From NCBI GenBank assembly GCA_963920705.1, contig CAWUCO010000268.1:868001-932000 (forward strand): a stretch of 64,000 bases of DNA, read 5' to 3'. The position numbers and the translations under genes are program-made. Below, in pieces: positions 47,701 through 62,300 of this stretch. Under the pieces are notes generated by a model. The model was not told the origin of the DNA. It saw nothing but the letters and a program-made list of their open reading frames with translations, and made no database searches. The first letter of the stretch is position 1, and every line of letters begins with the position of its first letter. Source of the DNA: Odiellus spinosus (taxonomy: Eukaryota; Arthropoda; Arachnida; Opiliones; Phalangiidae).

Positions 47701-50700
47701 ATATTAGATGTTTTTTGAATTGGCTATATTTTCCATGTTTTTCAACGGATTTTCCAAAACTCTTGTTTTTTAGATAGACCAATATTTGCTCTTTCGAGTG
47801 GTCTTAATTTTGTCTAAATCGCTTAAAAATCAAAAGTTTTGTGTCCATTTGAATCCAATAATCTTGGATTTTTAGGTGTTTTTGCTTAATTTTAACCAAT
47901 TTTATATTTGTCACAATTTTGCAATTTAGACAAAACCAAAGTCATTCGAAAGAGCAATTAATGAACAGTCTAAATAATAAGAGTTTTCAAAAATCCGTTG
48001 AAAAACAAGAAAAATATGGCCAATTCAAGAAACCATACAATATCAAAATAGTCAAATTTCTGATTTTAAAAATTCGCTTTTTGATATTAGATGTTTTTTG
48101 AATTGGCTATATTTTCCATGTTTTTGAACGTATTTTCCAAAACTCTTGTTTTTTAGATAGACCAATATTTGCTCTTTCGAATGGTCTTAATTTTGTCTAA
48201 ATCGCTTAAAATTCAAAAGTTTTGTGTCCATTTGAATCCAATAATCTTGGATTTTTAAGCGTTTTTGCTTAATTTTAACCAATTTTATATTTGTCACAAT
48301 TTTGCAATTTAGACAAAACCAAAGTCATTCGAAAGAGCAATTAATGGACAGTCTAAATAATAAGAGTTTTCAAAAATCCATTGAAAAACAAGAAAAATAT
48401 GGCCAATTCAAGAAATCATACAATATCAAAATAGTCAAATTTCAGATTTTAAAAATTCGCTTATTGATATTAGATGTTTTTTGAATTGGCTATATTTTCC
48501 ATGTTTTTCAACGGATTTTCAAAAACTCTTGTTTTTTAGATAGACAAATATTTGCTCTTTCGAGTGGTCTTAATTTTGTCTAACTCGCTTAAAATTCAAA
48601 AGTTTTGTGTCCATTTGAATCCAATAATCTTGGATTTTTAAGCGTTTTTGCTTAATTTTAACCAATTTTATATTTGTCACAATTTTGCAATTTAGACAAA
48701 ACCAAAGTCATTCGAAAGAGCAATTAATGGACAGTCTAAATAATAAGAGTTTTCAAAAATCCATTGAAAAACAAGAAAAATATGGCCAATTCAAGAAATC
48801 ATACAATATCAAAATAGTCAAATTTCAGATTTTAAAAATTCGCTTATTGATATTAGATGTTTTTTGAATTGGCTATATTTTCCATGTTTTTCAACGGATT
48901 TTCCAAAACTCTCGTTTTTTAGATAGACAAATATTTGCTCTTTCGAGTGGTCTTAATTTTGTCTAACTCGCTTAAAATTCAAAAGTTTTGTGTCCATTTG
49001 AATCCAATAATCTTGGATTTTTAAGCGTTTTTGCTTAATTTTAACCAATTTTATATTTGTCACGTTTTGGCAATTTAGACAAAACCAAAGTCATTCGAAA
49101 GAGCAATTAATGGACAGTCTAAATAATAAGAGTTTTCAAAAATCCGTTGAAAAACAAGAAAAATATGACCAATTCAAGAAATCATACAATATCAAAATAG
49201 TCAAATTTCAGATTTTAAAAATTCGCTTATTGATATTAGATGTTTTTTGAATTGGCTATATTTTCCATGTTTTTCAACGGATTTTCCAAAACTCTTGTTT
49301 TTTAGATAGACAAATATTTGCTCTTTCGAATGGTCTTAATTTTGTCTAAATCGCTTAAAATTCAAAAGTTTTGTGTCCATTTGAATCCAATAATCTTGGA
49401 TTTTTAAGCGTTTTTGCTTAATTTTAACCAATTTTATATTTGTCACAATTTTGCAATTTAGACAAAACCAAAGTCATTCGAAAGAGCAATTAATGGACAG
49501 TCTAAATAATAAGAGTTTTCAAAAATCCGTTGAAAAACAAGAAAAATATGGCCAATTCAAGAAACCATACAATATCAAAATAGTCAAATTTCTGATTTTA
49601 AAAATTCGCTTTTTGATATTAGATGTTTTTTGAATTGGCTATATTTTCCATGTTTTTGAACGGATTTTCCAAAACTCTTGTTTTTTAGATAGACCAATAT
49701 TTGCTCTTTCGAGTGGTCTTAATTTTGTCTAAATCGCTTAAAATTCAAAAGTTTTGTGTCCATTTGAATCCAATAATCTTGGATTTTTAAGCGTTTTTGC
49801 TTAATTTTAACCAATTTTATATTTGTCACAATTTTGCAATTTAGACAAAACCAAAGTCATTCGAAAGAGCAATTAATGGACAGTCTAAATAATAAGAGTT
49901 TTCAAAAATCCATTGAAAAACAAGAAAAATATGGCCAATTCAAGAAATCATACAATATCAAAATAGTCAAATTTCAGATTTTAAAAATTCGCTTATTGAT
50001 ATTAGATGTTTTTTGAATTGGCTATATTTTCCATGTTTTTCAACGGATTTTCCAAAACTCTTGTTTTTTAGATAGACCAATATTTGCTCTTTTGAATGGT
50101 CTTAATTTTGTCTAAATCGCTTAAAATTCAAAAGTTTTGTGTCCATTTGAATCCAATAATCTTGGATTTTTAAGCGTTTTTGCTTAATTTTAACCAATTT
50201 TATATTTGTCACAATTTTGCAATTTAGACAAAACCAAAGTCATTCGAAAGAGCAATTAATGGACAGCCTAAATAATAAGAGTTTTCAAAAATCCATTGAA
50301 AAACAAGAAAAATATGGCCAATTCAAGAAATCATACAATATCAAAATAGTCAAATTTCAGATTTTAAAAATTCGCTTATTGATATTAGATGTTTTTTGAA
50401 TTGGCTATATTTTCCATGTTTTTCAACGGATTTTCCAAAACTCTTGTTTTTTAGATAGACAAATATTTGCTCTTTCGAGTGGTCTTAATTTTGTCTAACT
50501 CGCTTAAAATTCAAAAGTTTTGTGTCCATTTGAATCCAATAATCTTGGATTTTTAAGCGTTTTTGCTTAATTTTAACCAATTTTATATTTGTCACGTTTT
50601 GGCAATTTAGACAAAACCAAAGTCATTCGAAAGAGCAATTAATGAACAGTCTAAATAATAAGAGTTTTCAAAAATCCGTTGAAAAACAAAAAAAAATATG

Positions 50701-53700
50701 GCCAATTCAAGAAACCATACAATATCAAAATAGTCAAATTTCTGATTTTAAAAATTCGCTTTTTGATATTAGATGTTTTTTGAATTGGCTATATTTTCCA
50801 TGTTTTTGAACGGATTTTCCAAAACTCTTGTTTTTTAGATAGACCAATATTTGCTCTTTCGAGTGGTCTTAATTTTGTCTAAATCGCTTAAAATTCAAAA
50901 GTTTTGTGTCCATTTGAATCCAATAATCTTGGATTTTTAAGCGTTTTTGCTTAATTTTAACCAATTTTATATTTGTCACAATTTTGCAATTTAGACAAAA
51001 CCAAAGTCATTCGAAAGAGCAATTAATGGACAGTCTAAATAATAAGAGTTTTCAAAAATCCGTTGAAAAACAAGAAAAATATGACCAATTCAAGAAATCA
51101 TACAATATCAAAATAGTCAAATTTCAGATTTTAAAAATTCGCTTATTGATATTAGATGTTTTTTGAATTGGCTATTTTCCATGTTTTTCAACGGATTTTC
51201 CAAAACTCTCGTTTTTTAGATAGACAAATATTTGCTCTTTCGAGTGGTCTTAATTTTGTCTAACTCGCTTAAAATTCAAAAGTTTTGTGTCCATTTGAAT
51301 CCAATAATCTTGGATTTTTAAGCGTTTTTGCTTAATTTTAACCAATTTTATATTTGTCACGTTTTGGCAATTTAGACAAAACCAAAGTCATTCGAAAGAG
51401 CAATTAATGGACAGTCTAAATAATAAGAGTTTTCAAAAATCCGTTGAAAAACAAGAAAAATATGACCAATTCAAGAAATCATACAATATCAAAATAGTCA
51501 AATTTCAGATTTTAAAAATTCGCTTATTGATATTAGATGTTTTTTGAATTGGCTATATTTTCCATGTTTTTCAACGGATTTTCCAAAACTCTTGTTTTTT
51601 AGATAGACCAATATTTGCTCTTTCGAGTGGTCTTAATTTTGTCTAAATCGCTTAAAAATCAAAAGTTTTGTGTCCATTTGAATCCAATAATCTTGGATTT
51701 TTAGGTGTTTTTGCTTAATTTTAACCAATTTTATTTTTGTCACAATTTTGCAATTTAGACAAAACCAAAGTCATTCGAAAGAGCAATTAATGAACAGTCT
51801 AAATAATAAGAGTTTTCAAAAATCCGTTGAAAAACAAGAAAAATATGGCCAATTCAAGAAACCATACAATATCAAAATAGTCAAATTTCTGATTTTAAAA
51901 ATTCGCTTTTTGATATTAGATGTTTTTTGAATTGGCTATATTTTCCATGTTTTTGAACGGATTTTCCAAAACTCTTGTTTTTTAGATAGACCAATATTTG
52001 CTCTTTCGAATGGTCTTAATTTTGTCTAAATCGCTTAAAATTCAAAAGTTTTGTGTCCATTTGAATCCAATAATCTTGGATTTTTAAGCGTTTTTGCTTA
52101 ATTTTAACCAATTTTATATTTGTCACAATTTTGCAATTTAGACAAAACCAAAGTCATTCGAAAGAGCAATTAATGGACAGTCTAAATAATAAGAGTTTTC
52201 AAAAATCCATTGAAAAACAAGAAAAATATGGCCAATTCAAGAAATCATACAATATCAAAATAGTCAAATTTCAGATTTTAAAAATTCGCTTATTGATATT
52301 AGATGTTTTTTGAATTGGCTATATTTTCCATGTTTTTCAACGGATTTTCCAAAACTCTCGTTTTTTAGATAGACAAATATTTGCTCTTTCGAGTGGTCTT
52401 AATTTTGTCTAACTCGCTTAAAATTCAAAAGTTTTGTGTCCATTTGAATCCAATAATCTTGGATTTTTAAGCGTTTTTGCTTAATTTTAACCAATTTTAT
52501 ATTTGTCACGTTTTGGCAATTTAGACAAAACCAAAGTCATTCGAAAGAGCAATTAATGGACAGTCTAAATAATAAGAGTTTTCAAAAATCCGTTGAAAAA
52601 CAAGAAAAATATGACCAATTCAAGAAATCATACAATATCAAAATAGTCAAATTTCAGATTTTAAAAATTCGCTTATTGATATTAGATGTTTTTTGAATTG
52701 GCTATATTTTCCATGTTTTTCAACGGATTTTCCAAAACTCTTGTTTTTTAGATAGACAAATATTTGCTCTTTCGAATGGTCTTAATTTTGTCTAAATCGC
52801 TTAAAATTCAAAAGTTTTGTGTCCATTTGAATCCAATAATCTTGGATTTTTAAGCGTTTTTGCTTAATTTTAACCAATTTTATATTTGTCACAATTTTGC
52901 AATTTAGACAAAACCAAAGTCATTCGAAAGAGCAATTAATGGACAGTCTAAATAATAAGAGTTTTCAAAAATCCGTTGAAAAACAAGAAAAATATGGCCA
53001 ATTCAAGAAACCATACAATATCAAAATAGTCAAATTTCTGATTTTAAAAATTCGCTTTTTGATATTAGATGTTTTTTGAATTGGCTATATTTTCCATGTT
53101 TTTGAACGGATTTTCCAAAACTCTTGTTTTTTAGATAGACCAATATTTGCTCTTTCGAGTGGTCTTAATTTTGTCTAAATCGCTTAAAATTCAAAAGTTT
53201 TGTGTCCATTTGAATCCAATAATCTTGGATTTTTAAGCGTTTTTGCTTAATTTTAACCAATTTTATATTTGTCACAATTTTGCAATTTAGACAAAACCAA
53301 AGTCATTCGAAAGAGCAATTAATGGACAGTCTAAATAATAAGAGTTTTCAAAAATCCATTGAAAAACAAGAAAAATATGGCCAATTCAAGAAATCATACA
53401 ATATCAAAATAGTCAAATTTCAGATTTTAAAAATTCGCTTATTGATATTAGATGTTTTTTGAATTGGCTATATTTTCCATGTTTTTCAACGGATTTTCCA
53501 AAACTCTCGTTTTTTAGATAGACAAATATTTGCTCTTTCGAGTGGTCTTAATTTTGTCTAACTCGCTTAAAATTCAAAAGTTTTGTGTCCATTTGAATCC
53601 AATAATCTTGGATTTTTAAGCGTTTTTGCTTAATTTTAACCAATTTTATATTTGTCACGTTTTGGCAATTTAGACAAAACCAAAGTCATTCGAAAGAGCA

Positions 53701-56339
53701 ATTAATGGACAGTCTAAATAATAAGAGTTTTCAAAAATCCGTTGAAAAACAAGAAAAATATGACCAATTCAAGAATTCATACAATATCAAAATAGTCAAA
53801 TTTCAGATTTTAAAAATTCGCTTTTTGATATTAGATGTTTTTTGAATTGTCCATATTTTCCATGTTTTTCAACGGATTTTCCAAAACTGTTGTTTTTTAG
53901 ATAGACCAATATTTGCTCTTTCGAGTGGTCTTAATTTTGTCTAAATCGCTTAAAAATCAAAAGTTTTGTGTCCATTTGAATCCAATAATCTTGGATTTTT
54001 AGGTGTTTTTGCTTAATTTTAACCAATTTTATATTTGTCACAATTTTGCAATTTAGACAAAACCAAAGTCATTCGAAAGAGCAATTAATGAACAGTCTAA
54101 ATAATAAGAGTTTTCAAAAATCATTTGAAAAACAAGAAAAATATGGCCAATTCAAGAAACCATACAATATAAAAATAGTCAAATTTCTGATTTTAAAAAT
54201 TCGCTTTTTGATATTAGATGTTTTTTGAATTGGCTATATTTTCCATGTTTTTGAACGGATTTTCCAAAACTCTTGTTTTTTAGATAGACCAATATTTGTT
54301 CTTTCGAATGGTCTTAATTTTGTCTAAATCGCTTAAAATTCAAACGTTTTGTGTCCATTTGAATCCAATAATCTTGGATTTTTAAGCGTTTTTGCTTAAT
54401 TTTAACCAATTTTATATTTGTCACAATTTTGCAATTTAGACAAAACCAAAGTCATTCGAAAGAGCAATTAATGGACAGTCTAAATAATAAGAGTTTTCAA
54501 AAATCCATTGAAAAACAAGAAAAATATGGCCAATTCAAGAAATCATACAATATCAAAATAGTCAAATTTCAGATTTTAAAAATTCGCTTATTGATATTAG
54601 ATGTTTTTTGAATTGGCTATATTTTCCATGTTTTTCAACGGATTTTCCAAAACTCTTGTTTTTTAGATAGACAAATATTTGCTCTTTCGAGTGGTCTTAA
54701 TTTTGTCTAACTCGCTTAAAATTCAAAAGTTTTGTGTCCATTTGAATCCAATAATCTTGGATTTTTAAGCGTTTTTGCTTAATTTTAACCAATTTTATAT
54801 TTGTCACGTTTTGGCAATTTAGACAAAACCAAAGTCATTCGAAAGAGCAATTAATGAACAGTCTAAATAATAAGAGTTTTCAAAAATCCGTTGAAAAACA
54901 AAAAAAATATGGCCAATTCAAGAAACCATACAATATCAAAATAGTCAAATTTCTGATTTTAAAAATTCGCTTTTTGATATTAGATGTTTTTTGAATTGGC
55001 TATATTTTCCATGTTTTTGAACGGATTTTCCAAAACTCTTGTTTTTTAGATAGACCAATATTTGCTCTTTCGAGTGGTCTTAATTTTGTCTAAATCGCTT
55101 AAAATTCAAAAGTTTTGTGTCCATTTGAATCCAATAATCTTGGATTTTTAAGCGTTTTTGCTTAATTTTAACCAATTTTATATTTGTCACAATTTTGCAA
55201 TTTAGACAAAACCAAAGTCATTCGAAAGAGCAATTAATGGACAGTCTAAATAATAAGAGTTTTCAAAAATCCGTTGAAAAACAAGAAAAATATGACCAAT
55301 TCAAGAAATCATACAATATCAAAATAGTCAAATTTCAGATTTTAAAAATTCGCTTTTTGATATTAGATGTTTTTTGAATTGTCCATATTTTCCATGTTTT
55401 TCAACGGATTTTCCAAAACTCTTGTTTTTTAGATAGACCAATATTTGCTCTTTCGAGTGGTCTTAATTTTGTCTAAATCGCTTAAAAATCAAAAGTTTTG
55501 TGTCCATTTGAATCCAATAATCTTGGATTTTTAAGCGTTTTTGCTTTATTTTAACCAATTTTAAATTTGTCACAATTTTGCAATTTAGACAAAACCAAAG
55601 TCATTCGAAAGAGCAATTAATGAACAGTCTAAATAATAAGAGTTTTCAAAAATCCATTGAAAAACAAGAAAAATATGGCCAATTCAAGAAACCATACAAT
55701 ATCAAAATAGTCAAATTTCTAATTTTAAAAATTCGCTTTTTGATATTAGATGTTTTTTGAATTGGCTATATTTTCCATGTTTTTCAACGGATTTTCCAAA
55801 ACTCTTGTTTTTTAGATAGACCAATATTTGCTCTTTCGAGTGGTCTTAATTTTGTCTAAATCGCTTAAAAATCAAAAGTTTTGTGTCCATTTGAATCCAA
55901 TAATCTTGGATTTTTAGGTGTTTTTGCTTAATTTTAACCAATTTTATATTTGTCACAATTTTGCAATTTAGACAAAACCAAAGTCATTCGAAAGAGCAAT
56001 TAATGAACAGTCTAAATAATAAGAGTTTTCAAAAATCATTTGAAAAACAAGAAAAATATGGCCAATTCAAGAAACCATACAATATAAAAATAGTCAAATT
56101 TCTGATTTTAAAAATTCGCTTTTTGATATTAGATGTTTTTTGAATTGGCTATATTTTCCATGTTTTTGAACGGATTTTCCAAAACTCTTGTTTTTTAGAT
56201 AGACCAATATTTGTTCTTTCGAATGGTCTTAATTTTGTCTAAATCGCTTAAAATTCAAACGTTTTGTGTCCATTTGAATCCAATAATCTTGGATTTTTAA
56301 GCGTTTTTGCTTAATTTTAACCAATTTTATATTTGTCAC
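38724..56339 (+). repeat. 8,808-bp (23-monomer) tandem duplication within the satellite
   Basis: The order of monomer subtypes from about 38724 to 47531 repeats from about 47532 to 56339 at a constant offset of 8808 bp. Private variants are shared between the two copies. These include GAACGTATTTTCC at 39317 and 48127, the 2-bp loss in GGCTATTTTCC at about 42361 and 51170, CAAAAAAAAATATGG at about 41880 and 50688, and TTTTATTTTTGTCAC at about 42923 and 51731. The few differences I noticed include ACAAATCC versus ACAAAACC in the monomer starting at 41029, and CAGCC versus CAGTC at about 50266. The breakpoint lies within the interval 38645-38723, equivalent to 47453-47531 and 56262-56340. Confidence 0.85.
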
Positions 56340-59300
56340 AATTTTGCAATTTAGACAAAACCAAAGTCATTCGAAAGAGCAATTAATGGACAGTCTAAAT
56401 AATAAGAGTTTTCAAAAATCCATTGAAAAACAAGAAAAATATGACCAATTCAAGAATTCATACAATATCAAAATAGTCAAATTTCAGATTTTAAAAATTC
56501 GCTTTTTGATATTAGATGTTTTTTGAATTGTCCATATTTTCCATGTTTTTCAACGGATTTTCCAAAACTGTTGTTTTTTAGATAGACCAATATTTGCTCT
56601 TTCGAGTGGTCTTAATTTTGTCTAAATCGCTTAAAAATCAAAAGTTTTGTGTCCATTTGAATCCAATAATCTTGGATTTTTAGGTGTTTTTGCTTAATTT
56701 TAACCAATTTTATATTTGTCACAATTTTGCAATTTAGACAAAACCAAAGTCATTCGAAAGAGCAATTAATGAACAGTCTAAATAATAAGAGTTTTCAAAA
56801 ATCCGTTGAAAAACAAGAAAAATATGGCCAATTCAAGAAACCATACAATATAAAAATAGTCAAATTTCTGATTTTAAAAATTCGCTTTTTGATATTAGAT
56901 GTTTTTTGAATTGGCTATATTTTCCATGTTTTTGAACGGATTTTCCAAAACTCTTGTTTTTTAGATAGACCAATATTTGTTCTTTCGAATGGTCTTAATT
57001 TTGTCTAAATCGCTTAAAATTCAAACGTTTTGTGTCCATTTGAATCCAATAATCTTGGATTTTTAAGCGTTTTTGCTTAATTTTAACCAATTTTATATTT
57101 GTCACAATTTTGCAATTTAGACAAAACCAAAGTCATTCGAAAGAGCAATTAATGGACAGTCTAAATAATAAGAGTTTTCAAAAATCCATTGAAAAACAAG
57201 AAAAATATGGCCAATTCAAGAAATCATACAATATCAAAATAGTCAAATTTCAGATTTTAAAAATTCGCTTATTGATATTAGATGTTTTTTGAATTGGCTA
57301 TATTTTCCATGTTTTTCAACGGATTTTCCAAAACTCTTGTTTTTTAGATAGACCAATATTTGCTCTTTCGAGTGGTCTTAATTTTGTCTAAATAGCTTAA
57401 AATTCAAAAGTTTTGTGTCCATTTGAATCCAATAATCTTGGATTTTTAAGCGTTTTTGCTTAATTTTAACCAATTTTATATTTGTCACAATTTTGCAATT
57501 TAGACAAAACCAAAGTCATTCGAAAGAGCAATTAATGGACAGGCTAAATAATAAGAGTTTTCCAAAATCCGTTGAAAAACAAGAAAAATATGGCCAATTC
57601 AAGAAATCATACAATATCAAAATAGTCAAATTTCAGATTTTAAAAATTCGCTTTTTGATATTAGATGTTTTTTGAATTGTCCATATTTTCCATGTTTTTC
57701 AACGGATTTTCCAAAACTCTTGTTTTTTAGATAGACCAATATTTGCTCTTTCGAGTGGTCTTAATTTTGTCTAAATCGCTTAAAAATCAAAAGTTTTGTG
57801 TCCATTTGAATCCAATAATCTTGGATTTTTAGGTGTTTTTGCTTAATTTTAACCAATTTTATATTTGTCACAATTTTGCAATTTAGACAAAACCAAAGTC
57901 ATTCGAAAGAGCAATTAATGAACAGTCTAAATAATAAGAGTTTTCAAAAATCCGTTGAAAAACAAGAAAAATATGGCCAATTCAAGAAACCATACAATAT
58001 CAAAATAGTCAAATTTCTGATTTTAAAAATTCGCTTTTTGATATTAGATGTTTTTTGAATTGGCTATATTTTCCATGTTTTTGAACGGATTTTCCAAAAC
58101 TCTTGTTTTTTAGATAGACCAATATTTGCTCTTTCGAATGGTCTTAATTTTGTCTAAATCGCTTAAAATTCAAAAGTTTTGTGTCCATTTGAATCCAATA
58201 ATCTTGGATTTTTAAGCGTTTTTGCTTAATTTTAACCAATTTTATATTTGTCACAATTTTGCAATTTAGACAAAACCAAAGTCATTCGAAAGAGCAATTA
58301 ATGGACAGTCTAAATAATAAGAGTTTTCAAAAATCCATTGAAAAACAAGAAAAATATGGCCAATTCAAGAAATCATACAATATCAAAATAGTCAAATTTC
58401 AGATTTTAAAAATTCGCTTATTGATATTAGATGTTTTTTGAATTGGCTATATTTTCCATGTTTTTCAACGGATTTTCCAAAACTCTTGTTTTTTAGATAG
58501 ACAAATATTTGCTCTTTCGAGTGGTCTTAATTTTGTCTAACTCGCTTAAAATTCAAAAGTTTTGTGTCCATTTGAATCCAATAATCTTGGATTTTTAAGC
58601 GTTTTTGCTTAATTTTAACCAATTTTATATTTGTCACGTTTTGGCAATTTAGACAAAACCAAAGTCATTCGAAAGAGCAATTAATGAACAGTCTAAATAA
58701 TAAGAGTTTTCAAAAATCCGTTGAAAAACAAAAAAAATATGGCCAATTCAAGAAACCATACAATATCAAAATAGTCAAATTTCTGATTTTAAAAATTCGC
58801 TTTTTGATATTAGATGTTTTTTGAATTGGCTATATTTTCCATGTTTTTGAACGGATTTTCCAAAACTCTTGTTTTTTAGATAGACCAATATTTGCTCTTT
58901 CGAGTGGTCTTAATTTTGTCTAAATCGCTTAAAATTCAAAAGTTTTGTGTCCATTTGAATCCAATAATCTTGGATTTTTAAGCGTTTTTGCTTAATTTTA
59001 ACCAATTTTATATTTGTCACAATTTTGCAATTTAGACAAAACCAAAGTCATTCGAAAGAGCAATTAATGGACAGTCTAAATAATAAGAGTTTTCAAAAAT
59101 CCATTGAAAAACAAGAAAAATATGGCCAATTCAAGAAATCATACAATATCAAAATAGTCAAATTTCAGATTTTAAAAATTCGCTTATTGATATTAGATGT
59201 TTTTTGAATTGGCTATATTTTCCATGTTTTTCAACGGATTTTCCAAAACTCTTGTTTTTTAGATAGACAAATATTTGCTCTTTCGAGTGGTCTTAATTTT

Positions 59301-62300
59301 GTCTAACTCGCTTAAAATTCAAAAGTTTTGTGTCCATTTGAATCCAATAATCTTGGATTTTTAAGCGTTTTTGCTTAATTTTAACCAATTTTATATTTGT
59401 CACGTTTTGGCAATTTAGACAAAACCAAAGTCATTCGAAAGAGCAATTAATGGACAGTCTAAATAATAAGAGTTTTCAAAAATCCGTTGAAAAACAAGAA
59501 AAATATGACCAATTCAAGAAATCATACAATATCAAAATAGTCAAATTTCAGATTTTAAAAATTCGCTTTTTGATATTAGATGTTTTTTGAATTGTCCATA
59601 TTTTCCATGTTTTTCAACGGATTTTCCAAAACTCTTGTTTTTTAGATAGACCAATATTTGCTCTTTCGAGTGGTCTTAATTTTGTCTAAATCGCTTAAAA
59701 ATCAATAATTTTGTGTCCATTTGAATCCAATAATCTTGGATTTTTAGGTGTTTTTGCTTAATTTTAACCAATTTTATATTTGTCACAATTTTGCAATTTA
59801 GACAAAACCAAAGTCATTCGAAAGAGCAATTAATGAACAGTCTAAATAATAAGAGTTTTTAAAAATCCGTTGAAAAACAAGAAAAATATGGCCAATTCAA
59901 GAAATCATACAATATCAAAATAGTCAAATTTCAGATTTTAAAAATTCGCTTTTTGATATTAGATGTTTTTTGAATTGTCCATATTTTCCATGTTTTTCAA
60001 CGGATTTTCCAAAACTCTTGTTTTTTAGATAGACCAATATTTGCTCTTTCGAGTGGTCTTAATTTTGTCTAAATCGCTTAAAAATCAAAAGTTTTGTGTC
60101 CATTTGAATCCAATAATCTTGGATTTTTAAGTGTTTTTGCTTAATTTTAACCAATTTTATATTTGTCACAATTTTGCAATTTAGACAAAACCAAAGTCAT
60201 TCGAAAGAGCAATTAATGAACAGTCTAAATAATAAGAGTTTTCAAAAATCCGTTGAAAAACAAGAAAAATATGGCCAATTCAAGAAACCATACAATATCA
60301 AAATAGTCAAATTTCTGATTTTAAAAATTCGCTTTTTGATATTAGATGTTTTTTGAATTGGCTATATTTTCCATGTTTTTCAACGGATTTTCCAAAACTC
60401 TTGTTTTTTAGATAGACCAATATTTGCTCTTTCGAGTGGTCTTAATTTTGTCTAAATCGCTTAAAAATCAAAAGTTTTGTGTCCATTTGAATCCAATAAT
60501 CTTGGATTTTTAAGTGTTTTTGCTTAATTTTAACCAATTTTATATTTGTCACAATTTTGCAATTTAGACAAAACCAAAGTCATTCGAAAGAGCAATTAAT
60601 GAACAGTCTAAATAATAAGAGTTTTCAAAAATCCGTTGAAAAACAAGAAAAATATGGCCAATTCAAGAAACCATACAATATCAAAATCGTCAAATTTCTG
60701 ATTTTAAAAATTCGCTTTTTGATATTAGATGTTTTTTGAATTGGCTATATTTTCCATGTTTTTCAACGGATTTTCCAAAACTCTTGTTTTTTAGATAGAC
60801 CAATATTTGCTCTTTCGAGTGGTCTTAATTTTGTCTAAATCGCTTAAAAATCAAAAGTTTTGTGTCCATTTGAATCCAATAATCTTGGATTTTTAAGCGT
60901 TTTTGCTTAATTTTAACCAATTTTAAATTTGTCACAATTTTGCAATTTAGACAAAACCAAAGTCATTCGAAAGAGCAATTAATGGACAGTCTAAATAATA
61001 AGAGTTTTCAAAAATCCGTTGAAAAACAAGAAAAATATGGCCAATTCAAGAAATCATACAATATCAAAATAGTCAAATTTCAGATTTTAAAAATTCGCTT
61101 TTTGATATTAGATGTTTTTTGAATTGGCTATATTTTCCATGTTTTTCAACGGATTTTCCAAAACTCTTGTTTTTTAGATAGACCAATATTTGCTCTTTCG
61201 AGTGGTCTTAATTTTGTCTAAATCGCTTAAAATTCAATAGTTTTGTGTCCATTTGAATCCAATAATCTTGGATTTTTAGGTGTTTTTGCTTAATTTTAAC
61301 CAATTTTATATTTGTCACAATTTTGCAATTTAGACAAAACCAAAGTCATTCGAAAGAGCAATTAATGAACAGTCTAAATAATAAGAGTTTTTAAAAATCC
61401 GTTGAAAAACAAGAAAAATATGGCCAATTCAAGAAATCATACAATATCAAAATAGTCAAATTTCAGATTTTAAAAATTCGCTTTTTGATATTAGATGTTT
61501 TTTGAATTGTCCATATTTTCCATGTTTTTCAACGGATTTTCCAAAACTCTTGTTTTTTAGATAGACCAATATTTGCTCTTTCGAGTGGTCTTAATTTTGT
61601 CTAAATCGCTTAAAAATCAAAAGTTTTGTGTCCATTTGAATCCAATAATCTTGGATTTTTAAGTGTTTTTGCTTAATTTTAACCAATTTTATATTTGTCA
61701 CAATTTTGCAATTTAGACAAAACCAAAGTCATTCGAAAGAGCAATTAATGAACAGTCTAAATAATAAGAGTTTTCAAAAATCCGTTGAAAAACAAGAAAA
61801 ATATGGCCAATTCAAGAAACCATACAATATCAAAATAGTCAAATTTCTGATTTTAAAAATTCGCTTTTTGATATTAGATGTTTTTTGAATTGGCTATATT
61901 TTCCATGTTTTTCAACGGATTTTCCAAAACTCTTGTTTTTTAGATAGACCAATATTTGCTCTTTCGAGTGGTCTTAATTTTGTCTAAATCGCTTAAAAAT
62001 CAAAAGTTTTGTGTCCATTTGAATCCAATAATCTTGGATTTTTAAGTGTTTTTGCTTAATTTTAACCAATTTTATATTTGTCACAATTTTGCAATTTAGA
62101 CAAAACCAAAGTCATTCGAAAGAGCAATTAATGAACAGTCTAAATAATAAGAGTTTTCAAAAATCCGTTGAAAAACAAGAAAAATATGGCCAATTCAAGA
62201 AACCATACAATATCAAAATCGTCAAATTTCTGATTTTAAAAATTCGCTTTTTGATATTAGATGTTTTTTGAATTGGCTATATTTTCCATGTTTTTCAACG

